From: DAISKN01 sp964553925
GTDB taxonomy: Bacteria > Acidobacteriota > Vicinamibacteria > Marinacidobacterales > SMYC01
Direction: 5' to 3'
Length of the DNA: 64,000 nucleotides
Assembly: GCA_964553925.1 (NCBI GenBank)
Contig: CAZKNR010000560.1
Coordinates: 56,301 to 120,300, forward strand
Shown: positions 34,078 to 42,075 of the stretch, piece after piece
How the letters are laid out: each line of letters opens with the position of its first letter
Numbering within the stretch: the first letter of the stretch is position 1
Position numbers and translations under genes: made by a program
The notes under the pieces: generated by a model
What the model saw: only the letters and a program-made list of their open reading frames with translations
What the model was told of the DNA's origin: nothing
The model's database searches: none

Positions 34078-34522
34078 ATCAGCACCAGGCACGCTACCTT
34101 CTCATCGGCGGCTTTGCCGCCATCTCATCGGCGGCTTTGCCGCCATCGCTCACGGTGCAGGCCGCACCACAAAGGACATCGACTTGCTCATCGACGCGAG
34201 TGCGGAAAACGTGTCCCGCGTGAAATCGGCGCTCGCGATCCTTGCCGATAACGCAGCGGCCGAGATTCTGGATACGGATATGGAACGCTATTCTGTGGTG
34301 CGCGTCGCCGACGAGGTCATCGTCGATCTCCTGTCGAGGGCCTGCGGCATCGACTACGGAGAAGCTGCTGGCGACGAGGAGGTCTTTGAAATCGACGGAG
34401 TGAAGATCCCCATCGTCAGCAAGCGCACATTGGTTCGAACGAAAGACACGATTCGCCCCGCAGACGCAGCCGACAGGCAATTCTTGCTGGCCCTCATCGA
34501 AGCCGAAGAGCGAGAAAAGTAG
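34002..34522 (+). pseudogene. Nucleotidyltransferase, frame broken by a 23-bp tandem duplication
   Basis: The first part (MDERDDSTYSRAPQVEDLVRI to YLLIGGFAAI) reads in one frame. The second (DIDLLIDASAENVSRVKSAL to the stop at 34522) reads in another. The break is a perfect tandem duplication of 23 bp (34101-34123 and 34124-34146). Removing one copy restores GGFAAIAHG followed by TKDIDLLID, the diagnostic GG...DxD motif of the polymerase-beta-type nucleotidyltransferase fold, and gives about 165 residues. The gene as written cannot make the full enzyme. Such proteins act in toxin-antitoxin and antibiotic-modifying systems. The tandem duplication is easily reversible by slippage, so this may be an OFF state rather than dead DNA. 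Confidence 0.75.
34101..34146 (+). repeat. Perfect 2 x 23-bp tandem duplication in the nucleotidyltransferase gene
   Basis: Positions 34101-34123 and 34124-34146 are identical. Because 23 is not a multiple of three, the extra copy shifts the reading frame exactly at the nucleotidyltransferase active-site motif. The unit also holds an internal GGCGGC...GCCGCC inverted repeat, which may promote slippage. Confidence 0.95.
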
Positions 34523-34621
34523 CTTCTCTCTCCTTTTTGTCAGTCTCGAGATGGGTATGGCATCGAAGAATTCACCCTTCGATTGAAGACGTCAGATGAT
34601 TTCCTGAAACGAGGAAATCCA

Positions 34622-34700
34622 CTTCCCTGCTCCGTTGGACACCGAACCGGGCGAAGGGGTTCCGACTTATGATTGGGGCCGCTTTCCGGCAAGGAGGTGA
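34622..34700 (+). repeat. Direct repeat copy 2, promoter/RBS region of the M55 gene
   Basis: About 79 bp, near-identical to 33689-33764 and in the same orientation. It ends in AAGGAGGTGA, which serves as ribosome-binding site for the M55 lipoprotein gene starting at 34705. A TATGAT resembling a -10 box lies within it, without a matching -35 box. The two copies bracket the small-protein/nucleotidyltransferase module (about 0.86 kb). Confidence 0.85.
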
Positions 34701-34704
34701 GTCG

Positions 34705-35811
34705 TTGAGAACTGTGATTTTCCCGATGATCCTGGGCCTCGGTGTCGCAGCCTGTGAGGCTCCTCCGGCGGAAGAGCCCGTAACGGAGCGTCTCGAGGCT
34801 CCGGCTCGCGACACCGACGGAGTCCTTCGAGTTCTCGTCCTCCACGACATGGAGGGGCTGAGCGGTCAGAACGACCCGCGGACTTTCGACTTCGACCACA
34901 AGGATCGCTATGCCGAAGGACGCGAGAATCTCGTCGGGGACGTGAACTCGGTCATCGCCGGGCTCTTCGCCGGGGGCGCCTCTGAGGTGCACGTCGTCGA
35001 TGGGCACGGAAGCGGAAACCCCGAGCCCGACCTCATGCTCGATCGCCTCGACTCCCGGGCACAGATGGTGTTCCGCGACGAGCCCTTCCGCCAGTACGTG
35101 GATCTGGTCGAGCCCGGGGTCTACGACGCCGTGGCCGTCGTCGGCATGCACGCGAAGACGGGAAGCCACGGCTTCGCCTCTCACACGTTTACTCTCGGAA
35201 TCGAGATCCGGCTGAACGACCGAGCCATCACCGAAACCGAGCTCGTCGCTTTTTCGTTCGGCCGAGCGGGTGTCCCGGTGATCTTCGCGTCGGGCGACGA
35301 CCGCCTCGCCGCGGATCTCGCGACGATGCCCTGGATCGAGTTCGTCACCACGAAGAAGGCGACGAGCGCCTCGACCGCGGAGCTCCGGCCCCAGGAAGAA
35401 GTGCGCGCCGAGCTCGAGGCAGCGGCGAAGCGGGCGATAGAAAAGCGCGGCGACGCCAAAGCGATGAAGATCGACGGGCCGATCCGAGCGACGATCCGAG
35501 CTGTGCCCCCGGCGAGCCTCCAAGTTCTCGAGGGCGTCCCCGGAGTCGACTACGAGGACGAAACCGTCACCTTCGTCGCCAAGGATTTCCAGGAGGCCTA
35601 CGACGGGCTCATCGAGCTCATCGGCGTCGCGACTACGAACTACAGCCGGCTTCTGGTGGAGAACCTGCGCTCGACCCCGGAAGGAGCGAAGTTCCTCTCG
35701 GAATACAACGACAACCTCGTCGGCCGCTGGCTCGACTTCGAGTCGGGCCGGTGGACCCCGCCCGCTCCCGAGCCCCCTCCCGAGGGCCAGCGATACCACG
35801 GAGCCCGGTGA
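34705..35811 (+). CDS. M55 family D-aminopeptidase lipoprotein
   Basis: 368 residues from the TTG at 34705, just behind AAGGAGGTGA (spacing 4-5 bp). The opening gives a lipoprotein signal (MRTVIFPMILGLGVAAC, lipobox GVAAC). M55/DppA motifs are present: VLHDMEGLSG (Asp-x-Glu-Gly zinc site), VVDGHGSGNP (Asp, His) and VGMHAKTGSHG (His). DppA cleaves D-Ala dipeptides as a decamer with zinc centres. Here the enzyme is membrane-anchored in the envelope, so it may act on cell-wall-derived D-amino-acid peptides. The C-terminal 90 residues (KIDGPIRATIRAV on) match the family's substrate domain. Confidence 0.85.
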   Translation: MRTVIFPMILGLGVAACEAPPAEEPVTERLEAPARDTDGVLRVLVLHDMEGLSGQNDPRTFDFDHKDRYAEGRENLVGDVNSVIAGLFAGGASEVHVVDGHGSGNPEPDLMLDRLDSRAQMVFRDEPFRQYVDLVEPGVYDAVAVVGMHAKTGSHGFASHTFTLGIEIRLNDRAITETELVAFSFGRAGVPVIFASGDDRLAADLATMPWIEFVTTKKATSASTAELRPQEEVRAELEAAAKRAIEKRGDAKAMKIDGPIRATIRAVPPASLQVLEGVPGVDYEDETVTFVAKDFQEAYDGLIELIGVATTNYSRLLVENLRSTPEGAKFLSEYNDNLVGRWLDFESGRWTPPAPEPPPEGQRYHGAR

Positions 35812-35875
35812 ACCAGGTTTACTCTAAGCAGGATTGTGAAGATGGATCCGAGATCTGCGCTCCAGGAGACGAAGA

Positions 35876-36163
35876 GTGACCACCAGTAGCCTTCCCTACG
35901 TCTGGGACTACGACATTACCGAGGACGAGTTCCAGCAGATTCTGGAAGGACGTCTTGCGGTCGGGCGTCTCGACCAGAAGTGGGCTGCGGTTCGACTCTT
36001 GGACTATGCGCCGTATTCCGAGATCGTGCGCCGGTTGGGCTTCAAGCGGCTCGTCGAGGGGTGGCCGCGCTGGAAGGAGCAAGTTCGTTCCCGGAGCCGT
36101 ACTCGCGGCCTCGATTTTCTCGTAGCCTGGCTCCCCAAGAACCGGCCTGACCTTCTTCGGTAA
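35876..36163 (+). CDS. Conserved small protein, orphan toxin-antitoxin-like partner
   Basis: 95 residues from the GTG at 35876, with AGGAG about 8 bp upstream. The sequence (LPYVWDYDITEDEFQQILEG, RLLDYAPYSEIVRRLGFKRL, DFLVAWLPKNRPDLLR) is rich in aromatic and basic residues and predicted helical. From memory, similar proteins are encoded just upstream of AbiEii-type nucleotidyltransferase genes; none follows here, only the miniature peptide unit. I cannot assign a function. It could be a leftover half of a lost two-gene module. Confidence 0.6.
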   Translation: MTTSSLPYVWDYDITEDEFQQILEGRLAVGRLDQKWAAVRLLDYAPYSEIVRRLGFKRLVEGWPRWKEQVRSRSRTRGLDFLVAWLPKNRPDLLR

Positions 36164-36262
36164 CTTCTTTTGTTGAAGTAGGAAGCCTCAGACCTCCTCG
36201 TCACCTGCCCTCGCGAGGTTTGAGCCCCACGAAGCGTTACCAATGTACTCGCAATCGTGGGC

Positions 36263-36291
36263 TTGACGCCCCGCCGGAAATCTCCTACACT
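36263..36291 (+). promoter_or_regulatory. Sigma-70-type promoter of the miniature peptide unit
   Basis: TTGACG (36263-36268), exactly 17 bp, then TACACT (36286-36291). Predicted transcription start near 36298, leaving a leader of about 47 nt before the 15-codon ORF. Confidence 0.65.
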
Positions 36292-36344
36292 CCATAGGTG
36301 AAACGCGTTTCGGTGTGTGCGGTTTTCTCTGGAGGAAGCTATTA

Positions 36345-36392
36345 ATGAAGGTCAAGACCCGAATCAAGGCCGGCACCGGCAGAAAATTCTAG
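36345..36392 (+). CDS. 15-residue peptide in its own transcription unit
   Basis: ATG at 36345 to TAG at 36390-36392 encodes MKVKTRIKAGTGRKF, a strongly basic peptide (6 of 15 residues Lys or Arg) with no Cys. GGAGG (36331-36335) lies 9 bp upstream, a sigma-70 promoter lies at 36263-36291, and a strong intrinsic terminator lies at 36412-36439, so the whole transcript would be about 140 nt. It falls between the orphan 95-residue gene and the convergent kinase gene. Possible roles: a secreted or modified peptide, the leader of a small RNA, or a regulatory ORF. A similar KVKT..KAG opening appears in short hypothetical peptides as far as I recall; I cannot confirm this. Confidence 0.55.
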   Translation: MKVKTRIKAGTGRKF

Positions 36393-36411
36393 ATTCTCTG
36401 GCATCGAGATT

Positions 36412-36439
36412 AGAGCAGTGTTCGACTGCTCTTTTTTTT
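36412..36439 (+). terminator. Intrinsic terminator of the miniature peptide unit
   Basis: 8-bp stem AGAGCAGT / ACTGCTCT (36412-36419, 36425-36432) with a 5-nt loop, followed by a run of T to 36439. Only the plus strand has the U-tract, so it serves the peptide unit, not the convergent kinase gene. Confidence 0.9.
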
Positions 36440-36466
36440 GCTTCGAGGGGTTCAGGGGGAGATTCG

Positions 36467-39400
36467 CTACGGTGGGTGCTCCCGCAGGTGCGCCCAGGGA
36501 TAACGCGACAGGAAGACAGAGGTGAGCTCCAAGGGCGTTTGCTTCCGGATTGAATCGGCGACGTCCCGGGCTTTCTGCTCCAGGGCTGCCGCCTCCGCCG
36601 TCTGACCCATCGCGTTCACAATATTGCTAAGCAGATAGTTGCCCTCTGCGACAAGACCTCTTCCTTCAAATCGTTCGGCGAGATGAATGGATTCGGAGGC
36701 GTATCGACGCGCCTCGTCGGTCTGCTGCCGATGCCAGAACGCCTCCGCCAAGGCGAGAGACGCCGTGGCCTGGATGGAACGAAGCCCTCTGTCGGCTGCC
36801 TCCTCGCGGGCCCGCGACAGAACAGCGATGGCCTGCTCCGCGGCTCCTTTATCGAGGTGCAGTCGGCCGAGCTCGACGTTCGTCTTCAACCGTAGCTCCG
36901 CCAGGTCGGGACTCACAGCATCCCGCGAGATGCGTTGCAACTCCGACGAAAGGCTTGGTTGGGAGCTCGAGAGACGAGCAACTCTGGCTCGAAGAAGACG
37001 GTGAAGGAAGCGGTCGACGTCGCTTGTGCGAGGGAGCGTTTGCTCGGCACGATCGAGTACTGTCGAGGCCCGCATCGTGTCGCCGATTGCGAGAAAGATT
37101 TCGGCTCGATAGAGTTCGACTTGCGTCGTAAGCGTGTGCTCTGTTTCTATGAGCAATTGGGCGGCATCCACTGCATGTAACGCTTCGTCGAAGCGTCCCT
37201 GGTCGGAATAAAGGCGAGCGAGCATCAAATGCGCCTCTGCGGCGTCGGGGTTGGCGCCTATCTGCTGAAAGAGCTGGAGCATTTCGAGAAACGCTGCCTG
37301 CGCCGCGTGATAGTTGCCGCGAGCGCTCTCGATACGACCCAACACCCTGAGATTGATCGCCTTCTCTAGCACGTCCTCTGAACGTTCAAGGTAGCCTTGC
37401 GCCAACTCGAGATAAACCAGGGCATCGACGAAGAGTCCTTGTCTCCTGAGAAGGTCAGCGATCGTGTCCAGCCGAATCGCGAGCTCCGTATGCTCGTTGC
37501 GCTCCCACTCAATATCCAGCGAACGGCGGACATATACGAGCGCTTGCGCTAGTCGGCCGGAGTCGCTTTCGAGGTTCCCGAGATTTATGAGGGCGAGCGA
37601 CTCCATCACCTTGTCATCCATCCGTCGAGCAATGTCCAATGCCTCGTCCAAGTGGCGCCGAGCCTCCTTGTTTCGCCCGACGCGTCGGAGCGCCGCTGCA
37701 AGATTGTTCAGGCTCGTCGCAATGGCACGATTGGCGCTTGTTCGCCGCCTATAAGCTAGAGATCTTTCGAAGTCACCAACCGCCGCCTCGTATTGGGCCA
37801 TATCGCGGTAAGCGACCCCGAGAATGGAATAAATCATGCCCAGAGTCTCGTCATCACCCTTGAAGTGGCCCGATTGGGCTGCCTCACGAAGTAGGGGAAT
37901 AGCTTCGTCGGGGTGCCCGCTCACGACCATCATGCGTCCCAGGCCGAGGAGCGCCGCCCCGTGACGGGGAGAGATCTCGAGCACCCGGCGATAGACGGTC
38001 ACTGACTCTCCCGCCTCCCCGTGGGTCTCGAGAGAGCTCGCGAGGCTATTGAGGATGTCGGGATCCTCGGGGAACAGCTTGGAGAGCTCGCGATAGCTCG
38101 CGACCGCGGTCGCGGGATCGTCCTGGATACGGGCGGCGATCGCGTGAATCTGGTAGCGGTCGGCAAGGGGCAGGGGTGACTCCTCGGCGAGGGTTCTGGC
38201 CGTCGAGATCGAAGCGAGCGCGTTCGCCTCGTCTCCGAGATGAAAGTACGTCTCGGCCAGGCCCGCATGGGCCATCGCGAACCGGGGGTCGTGCTCGATC
38301 GACAATATCAGGAGCGGAATCGCCGACTGGTTGGCGCCCTTCTGCAGCTCGCCTCTCGCCTGATAGTAGGCACGAAGGGCGGGGAGGGACCTCGTCGAAA
38401 GTTCGATCAGGGGCCGGTCGGTCTCGCCGAAGGAATCCAGGTTCAGCTCGGCCGAGACCCGCCGGGTCAGCTCGTCGACGAGCTCGAAGACTTCGGAGGA
38501 CGGACGCTCGATCTTGACCGGCGTGCCCACACCGGTTCCGGACTGCCGAAGGATGAGGTCCATGCGAAGGCGGCCTTGCGATTCGACGAAACTCCCGTGA
38601 ACGGCGTAGTCCGCCCCCGCGCCTTCCGAGATCAACTGGAGCGTCTGCTGGTCGAAGCGGCTCTGACCGTCCTTTCCGAGCTCGTGAAGGATGCGATCGA
38701 CACGGTCCCTCAGCACCGGCCGGAGTGCCTTCGACTGCGAGATGTCGGTGATGAGCATCTCCTGGATTCCGTTCACCATCCACTCGAGCTCGGCGCTTCC
38801 CGTCATGTTGTGAAACGGCAGAATGGCGATCGTGGTCGCCGGGACGCTGGTGGATGCCTCGCTGCTCGGCCGTCTCGTGAGGAGCCACGCCGCGAGACCG
38901 AGCGAGCCCACGAGAACCGCGGCGATCCAGCCCCGCCGGCGGAGGATCGCCTTTCGGGTCCGGAGGAGTACGGAGCTATCGACCTGCTCCCGCTCCAGGT
39001 CCTGGAGGACCTCGGCGGCCGTCTTGTAGCGGAGGTCGGGGTCGACCTCCATGAGCTTGAGGATGATGCGCTCGAGGTACGGCGGGATCTGGAGATTGAG
39101 CGTCCTCGGCGGGGCCGGCTTCACCTGAAGGCGGGCGACGACCTTGGAGATCGCCGTGTCCCCCTTGAAGGGGACGTCGCCCGTCAGAAGCTCGTACAGA
39201 ATGATTCCCCCCGAATAGAGGTCGGACTGGGCGTTCGCGGTCTCGCCTTTGACCTGCTCGGGGGAGATGTAGTCCGGCGTCCCCATCATCTCGCCCGATC
39301 CGGTGAGGGTCGCGCTGTCGGCGCTGCGGGCGATGCCGAAGTCCATGATGCGGAGAAGACCGTCCGCGTCGATCATGATGTTCTGCGGCTTCAGGTCGCG

Positions 39401-40015
39401 GTGAACGATGCCCTGGCTGTGGGCCTCGGCGAGCCCCGAGAGCATCTGCTTCATGAAGGAGATGGCTTCCTTCGCCGGGATGGTCTTTTTCTCGTGCAGG
39501 AGATCCCGGAGGCTCTTTCCCTCGACGAGCTCCATGGTGAAGAACTTGACGCCGCCTTCGGCCTCGCCGAGGTCGTAGATGCGGACGACGTTCTTGTGGG
39601 TGATCTTGCGCGCGAGGACCAGCTCTTGCTTGAAGCGCTTGAGAGCCTCCGGGCCCTTCCCCTTCTCCGTGCGGATGGTCTTCAGGGCCACGGCGCGATC
39701 GAGCTCGAGGTCGAGGGCCTTGTAGACCCGGCCCATACCGCCTTCGCCGAGCTTCTCCAGGACCTGGTAGCGGTTTCCGAAGCGGAAGAGCCTCGGAAGA
39801 TCGCCGCTGTACTGCGCATCCGCAGGAGACCGGGTGAAGAAGTCCCCGGAACCGTTTCCTCCGTCACTTCTATGAACGGAGAGATCCGTTCCGACCGCCA
39901 TGATGGGGTCGGTCTTCTCGTCGTTCGAACGGAACACATCGACCAACAACGCGTCGCAGTGCGAGCACTCAACGCGATCGGAGGCGTTGGCGCGGCCGCA
40001 GGACGGACAATCCAC
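36467..40015 (-). CDS. Serine/threonine protein kinase with TolB-like and TPR domains
   Basis: 1182 residues, starting with GTG at 40015. Residues 3-21 form a zinc ribbon (CPSCGRAN...CSHCDALL). The PknB-type kinase domain spans about 82-345: glycine loop GEGGMGRVYKA, Lys in AVALKTI, catalytic HRDLKPQNIMI, DFGIARS and GTPDYISPEQ are all intact. One transmembrane helix follows (GWIAAVLVGSLGLAAWLLT, about 363-381). The outside part begins with a TolB/FlgO-like fold (TIAILPFHNMTGSAELEWMV) and continues with about 15 TPR units to the C-terminus. It senses or scaffolds on one side of the membrane and phosphorylates on the other; ligand unknown. Kinases with this layout are frequent in Acidobacteria. 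Confidence 0.9.
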   Translation of the reverse strand: MDCPSCGRANASDRVECSHCDALLVDVFRSNDEKTDPIMAVGTDLSVHRSDGGNGSGDFFTRSPADAQYSGDLPRLFRFGNRYQVLEKLGEGGMGRVYKALDLELDRAVALKTIRTEKGKGPEALKRFKQELVLARKITHKNVVRIYDLGEAEGGVKFFTMELVEGKSLRDLLHEKKTIPAKEAISFMKQMLSGLAEAHSQGIVHRDLKPQNIMIDADGLLRIMDFGIARSADSATLTGSGEMMGTPDYISPEQVKGETANAQSDLYSGGIILYELLTGDVPFKGDTAISKVVARLQVKPAPPRTLNLQIPPYLERIILKLMEVDPDLRYKTAAEVLQDLEREQVDSSVLLRTRKAILRRRGWIAAVLVGSLGLAAWLLTRRPSSEASTSVPATTIAILPFHNMTGSAELEWMVNGIQEMLITDISQSKALRPVLRDRVDRILHELGKDGQSRFDQQTLQLISEGAGADYAVHGSFVESQGRLRMDLILRQSGTGVGTPVKIERPSSEVFELVDELTRRVSAELNLDSFGETDRPLIELSTRSLPALRAYYQARGELQKGANQSAIPLLILSIEHDPRFAMAHAGLAETYFHLGDEANALASISTARTLAEESPLPLADRYQIHAIAARIQDDPATAVASYRELSKLFPEDPDILNSLASSLETHGEAGESVTVYRRVLEISPRHGAALLGLGRMMVVSGHPDEAIPLLREAAQSGHFKGDDETLGMIYSILGVAYRDMAQYEAAVGDFERSLAYRRRTSANRAIATSLNNLAAALRRVGRNKEARRHLDEALDIARRMDDKVMESLALINLGNLESDSGRLAQALVYVRRSLDIEWERNEHTELAIRLDTIADLLRRQGLFVDALVYLELAQGYLERSEDVLEKAINLRVLGRIESARGNYHAAQAAFLEMLQLFQQIGANPDAAEAHLMLARLYSDQGRFDEALHAVDAAQLLIETEHTLTTQVELYRAEIFLAIGDTMRASTVLDRAEQTLPRTSDVDRFLHRLLRARVARLSSSQPSLSSELQRISRDAVSPDLAELRLKTNVELGRLHLDKGAAEQAIAVLSRAREEAADRGLRSIQATASLALAEAFWHRQQTDEARRYASESIHLAERFEGRGLVAEGNYLLSNIVNAMGQTAEAAALEQKARDVADSIRKQTPLELTSVFLSRYPWAHLREHPP

Positions 40016-40036
40016 CTAGGCGACCCCCCAGATTTC

Positions 40037-40065
40037 TTGCTAATTGTGAGCGATACGACTATTCT
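40037..40065 (+). promoter_or_regulatory. Candidate sigma-70 promoter of the PHP lipoprotein operon
   Basis: TTGCTA (40037-40042), 17-bp spacer, TATTCT (40060-40065), about 45 bp before the ATG at 40110, in the divergent region shared with the kinase gene. Confidence 0.4.
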
Positions 40066-40109
40066 GCGGGGCGCTTTCGGGAAAATCAACCCAGGCTCAT
40101 TAGAAAACT

Positions 40110-41354
40110 ATGCGTTTCCCGCTGATTCCGATGCCGATGGTCTTCGCCCTGGCGGCGTCTGCCTGCCATACACCCCCTCCGGAAGGGCCCACCCTCTCCT
40201 GGTGGAAGGGCAACCTCCATACCCACTCCCTTTGGAGTGACGGGGACGACTTTCCCGAGATGGTCATCGACGGGTACAAGAAGGCGGGGTACGACTTCAT
40301 AGCACTTTCCGACCACAACGTTCTCGCCGAGGGGGAGCGGTTCATCGAGGCGGACCCGGCGATCCTGGCCGATTACCGCGAGCGTTTCGGGGACTGGGTC
40401 GAGGAGACCGCGGACGGGCAGGTGAGGCTGAAGACGTTCGCGGAGTACCGATCTCTCTTCGAGGAAAAGGCGAAGTTCCTTCTCATCCAGGGCGAAGAGA
40501 TTACCGATCGTTTCGAGGAGAAGCCCCTCCACCTCAACGCAACGAACCTGAAAGAGCTGATAGCGCCCCAGGGAGGCGGAAGCGTCCGCGAGGTCCTGCA
40601 GCGGAACGTCGACGCCGTCCTGGAGCAGAGGGCGCGAACCGGGGAGCTCATGTTCCCCCACGTGAACCACCCGAACTTCGGGTGGGCGGTCAAGGTCGAG
40701 GATCTGGTAGCGCTTCGGGGCGAGAAGTTCTTCGAGGTCTATAACGGCCATCCCCTGGTCCATAACGAGGGCGACGAGCTCCGCCCGAGCACCGAGAGGA
40801 TGTGGGACATCCTGCTCGCCGAGAGACTTTCGGACGGCGAGGCCGTCCTGTACGGGATCGCCGTCGACGACGCGCACAACTACCGCGCCCTCGACTCCCA
40901 GCACCCGAACCCGTTCCGCGGATGGGTCAGCGTCCGGGCGACGGAGCTCTCGGCCAAAGCCCTCGTCGAGGCGATGGAGCGCGGAGACTTCTACGGCTCC
41001 TCGGGAGTCGGCCTCGAGGACATCGTGGTAAACGGAGACGGACTTTCGTTTCGCATCCGCGCCGAGGACGGGATTCAGTACCGGACTGTCTTCGCCGGGA
41101 CCCGGCGAGGGTACGACCGTTCGACCGAAGAGGTGACCGCGGGAGAAAGCGAAGACGCGGCCGTCCTTCGGCGATACAGCGACGAGATCGGAGAGATTCT
41201 CGTCGAGGTCGAGGGGCTGAATCCAAGCTACCGCTTCCACGGAGACGAGATGTACGTCCGGGCGAAGGTGATCTCGACCAAGCTCAAGACGAACCCTTAC
41301 CGCGAGGGCGAGTACGAGGCTGCCTGGGTGCAGCCGGTCGTTCCCGCGCGCTGA
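40110..41354 (+). CDS. PHP-domain metallohydrolase lipoprotein
   Basis: 414 residues. A lipoprotein signal ends at ASACH (Cys about 19). A PHP domain opens at once: GNLHTHSLWSDGDDFPEM supplies the HxH and Asp metal ligands, then FIALSDHN, IQGEEIT, FPHVNHPNFGW and VYNGHPL provide further His and Asp ligands, as in CehA-like enzymes. It should be a metal-dependent phosphoesterase or esterase at the outer face of the membrane; substrate unknown. It starts a plus-strand run with the zinc-finger and CCA-type genes. Confidence 0.82.
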   Translation: MRFPLIPMPMVFALAASACHTPPPEGPTLSWWKGNLHTHSLWSDGDDFPEMVIDGYKKAGYDFIALSDHNVLAEGERFIEADPAILADYRERFGDWVEETADGQVRLKTFAEYRSLFEEKAKFLLIQGEEITDRFEEKPLHLNATNLKELIAPQGGGSVREVLQRNVDAVLEQRARTGELMFPHVNHPNFGWAVKVEDLVALRGEKFFEVYNGHPLVHNEGDELRPSTERMWDILLAERLSDGEAVLYGIAVDDAHNYRALDSQHPNPFRGWVSVRATELSAKALVEAMERGDFYGSSGVGLEDIVVNGDGLSFRIRAEDGIQYRTVFAGTRRGYDRSTEEVTAGESEDAAVLRRYSDEIGEILVEVEGLNPSYRFHGDEMYVRAKVISTKLKTNPYREGEYEAAWVQPVVPAR

Positions 41355-41375
41355 GAGAGTTACTATTGATGGAAG

Positions 41376-42068
41376 ATGGCTGAAGAATCGCCTCCTTCCT
41401 CTAAGACCCCTGATGCCCCTAGTGCCCCTGAGGCCCCCGCGGCTGCGGCAGAACCGCAGGCGCCCTACGTCATAGAGGGCGCCCGCTCGAGCCGCGCGAA
41501 ATGCAAGACTTGCCGCAAGACGATCGACAAGGGCGTCCTGCGCCTCGGTGTTCTCATCGAAGGGCCTTTCGGCATCGGCTACCTCTGGCATCACCTGAGC
41601 TGCGCCGCCAAGCGGCGGCTCGACGACGTCGAGGAGGCCTATGCGACAGAGGCCTGGAAGGCGGCGAAGGAGCCGCCGGAGAAAGTCCCGACAATCGAGG
41701 AGCTCCGCAAGGTCAACGAAGAAGCGGAGGACAAGCGGCAGTCGCGGCCGAAGTTCCCCTTCGCCGAGGTCGATCCTTCGGGACGGGCCAAGTGCAAGCA
41801 GTGCGGGGAGCTCATGGAGAAGGGGAGCCTCCGGGTAGTCCTCGGCCGCGAGGTCGAGTTTGGAAGCCAGTACCGCACGATGGGAATCCAGGTCCATCCC
41901 GCCTGCGTCGCCGCCGAGATCGAGCGCGAGGACTGCGCGACCGAAGCGGCGAGCTTCGCGGAATCGATCCGCGCGAATAGCCAGGGCCTCACCTCCGAGC
42001 AGATCGACACGGTCCTCGGGGCGGTCGGAGAGCTCCCGGAAGAGGAAGAAGAAGCCCCGCCGTTCTAG
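41376..42068 (+). CDS. Protein with two PARP-type zinc fingers
   Basis: 230 residues. After a low-complexity Ala/Pro start, residues about 33-90 hold SSRAKCKTCRKTIDKGVLRL, then GYLWHHLSCAA. Residues about 130-190 repeat the pattern with GRAKCKQCGELMEKGSLRV, then QVHPACVAA. Both carry the C-x2-C ... H-x2-C zinc ligands and the surrounding K-G-x-x-R pattern of the PARP-type finger, which binds DNA nicks and ends in eukaryotic PARP and DNA ligase III. No ADP-ribosyltransferase domain is present. The C-terminus is acidic (EEEEEAPPF). Probably a DNA-binding accessory protein; the CCA-type gene starts 7 bp after its stop. Confidence 0.8.
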   Translation: MAEESPPSSKTPDAPSAPEAPAAAAEPQAPYVIEGARSSRAKCKTCRKTIDKGVLRLGVLIEGPFGIGYLWHHLSCAAKRRLDDVEEAYATEAWKAAKEPPEKVPTIEELRKVNEEAEDKRQSRPKFPFAEVDPSGRAKCKQCGELMEKGSLRVVLGREVEFGSQYRTMGIQVHPACVAAEIEREDCATEAASFAESIRANSQGLTSEQIDTVLGAVGELPEEEEEAPPF

Positions 42069-42075
42069 GTGAGCC

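Noticed and set aside
36317..36553. Longer frame running through the peptide unit
   Set aside because: It reads straight through the strong terminator and into the antisense of the kinase gene; composition shows no protein-like pattern.
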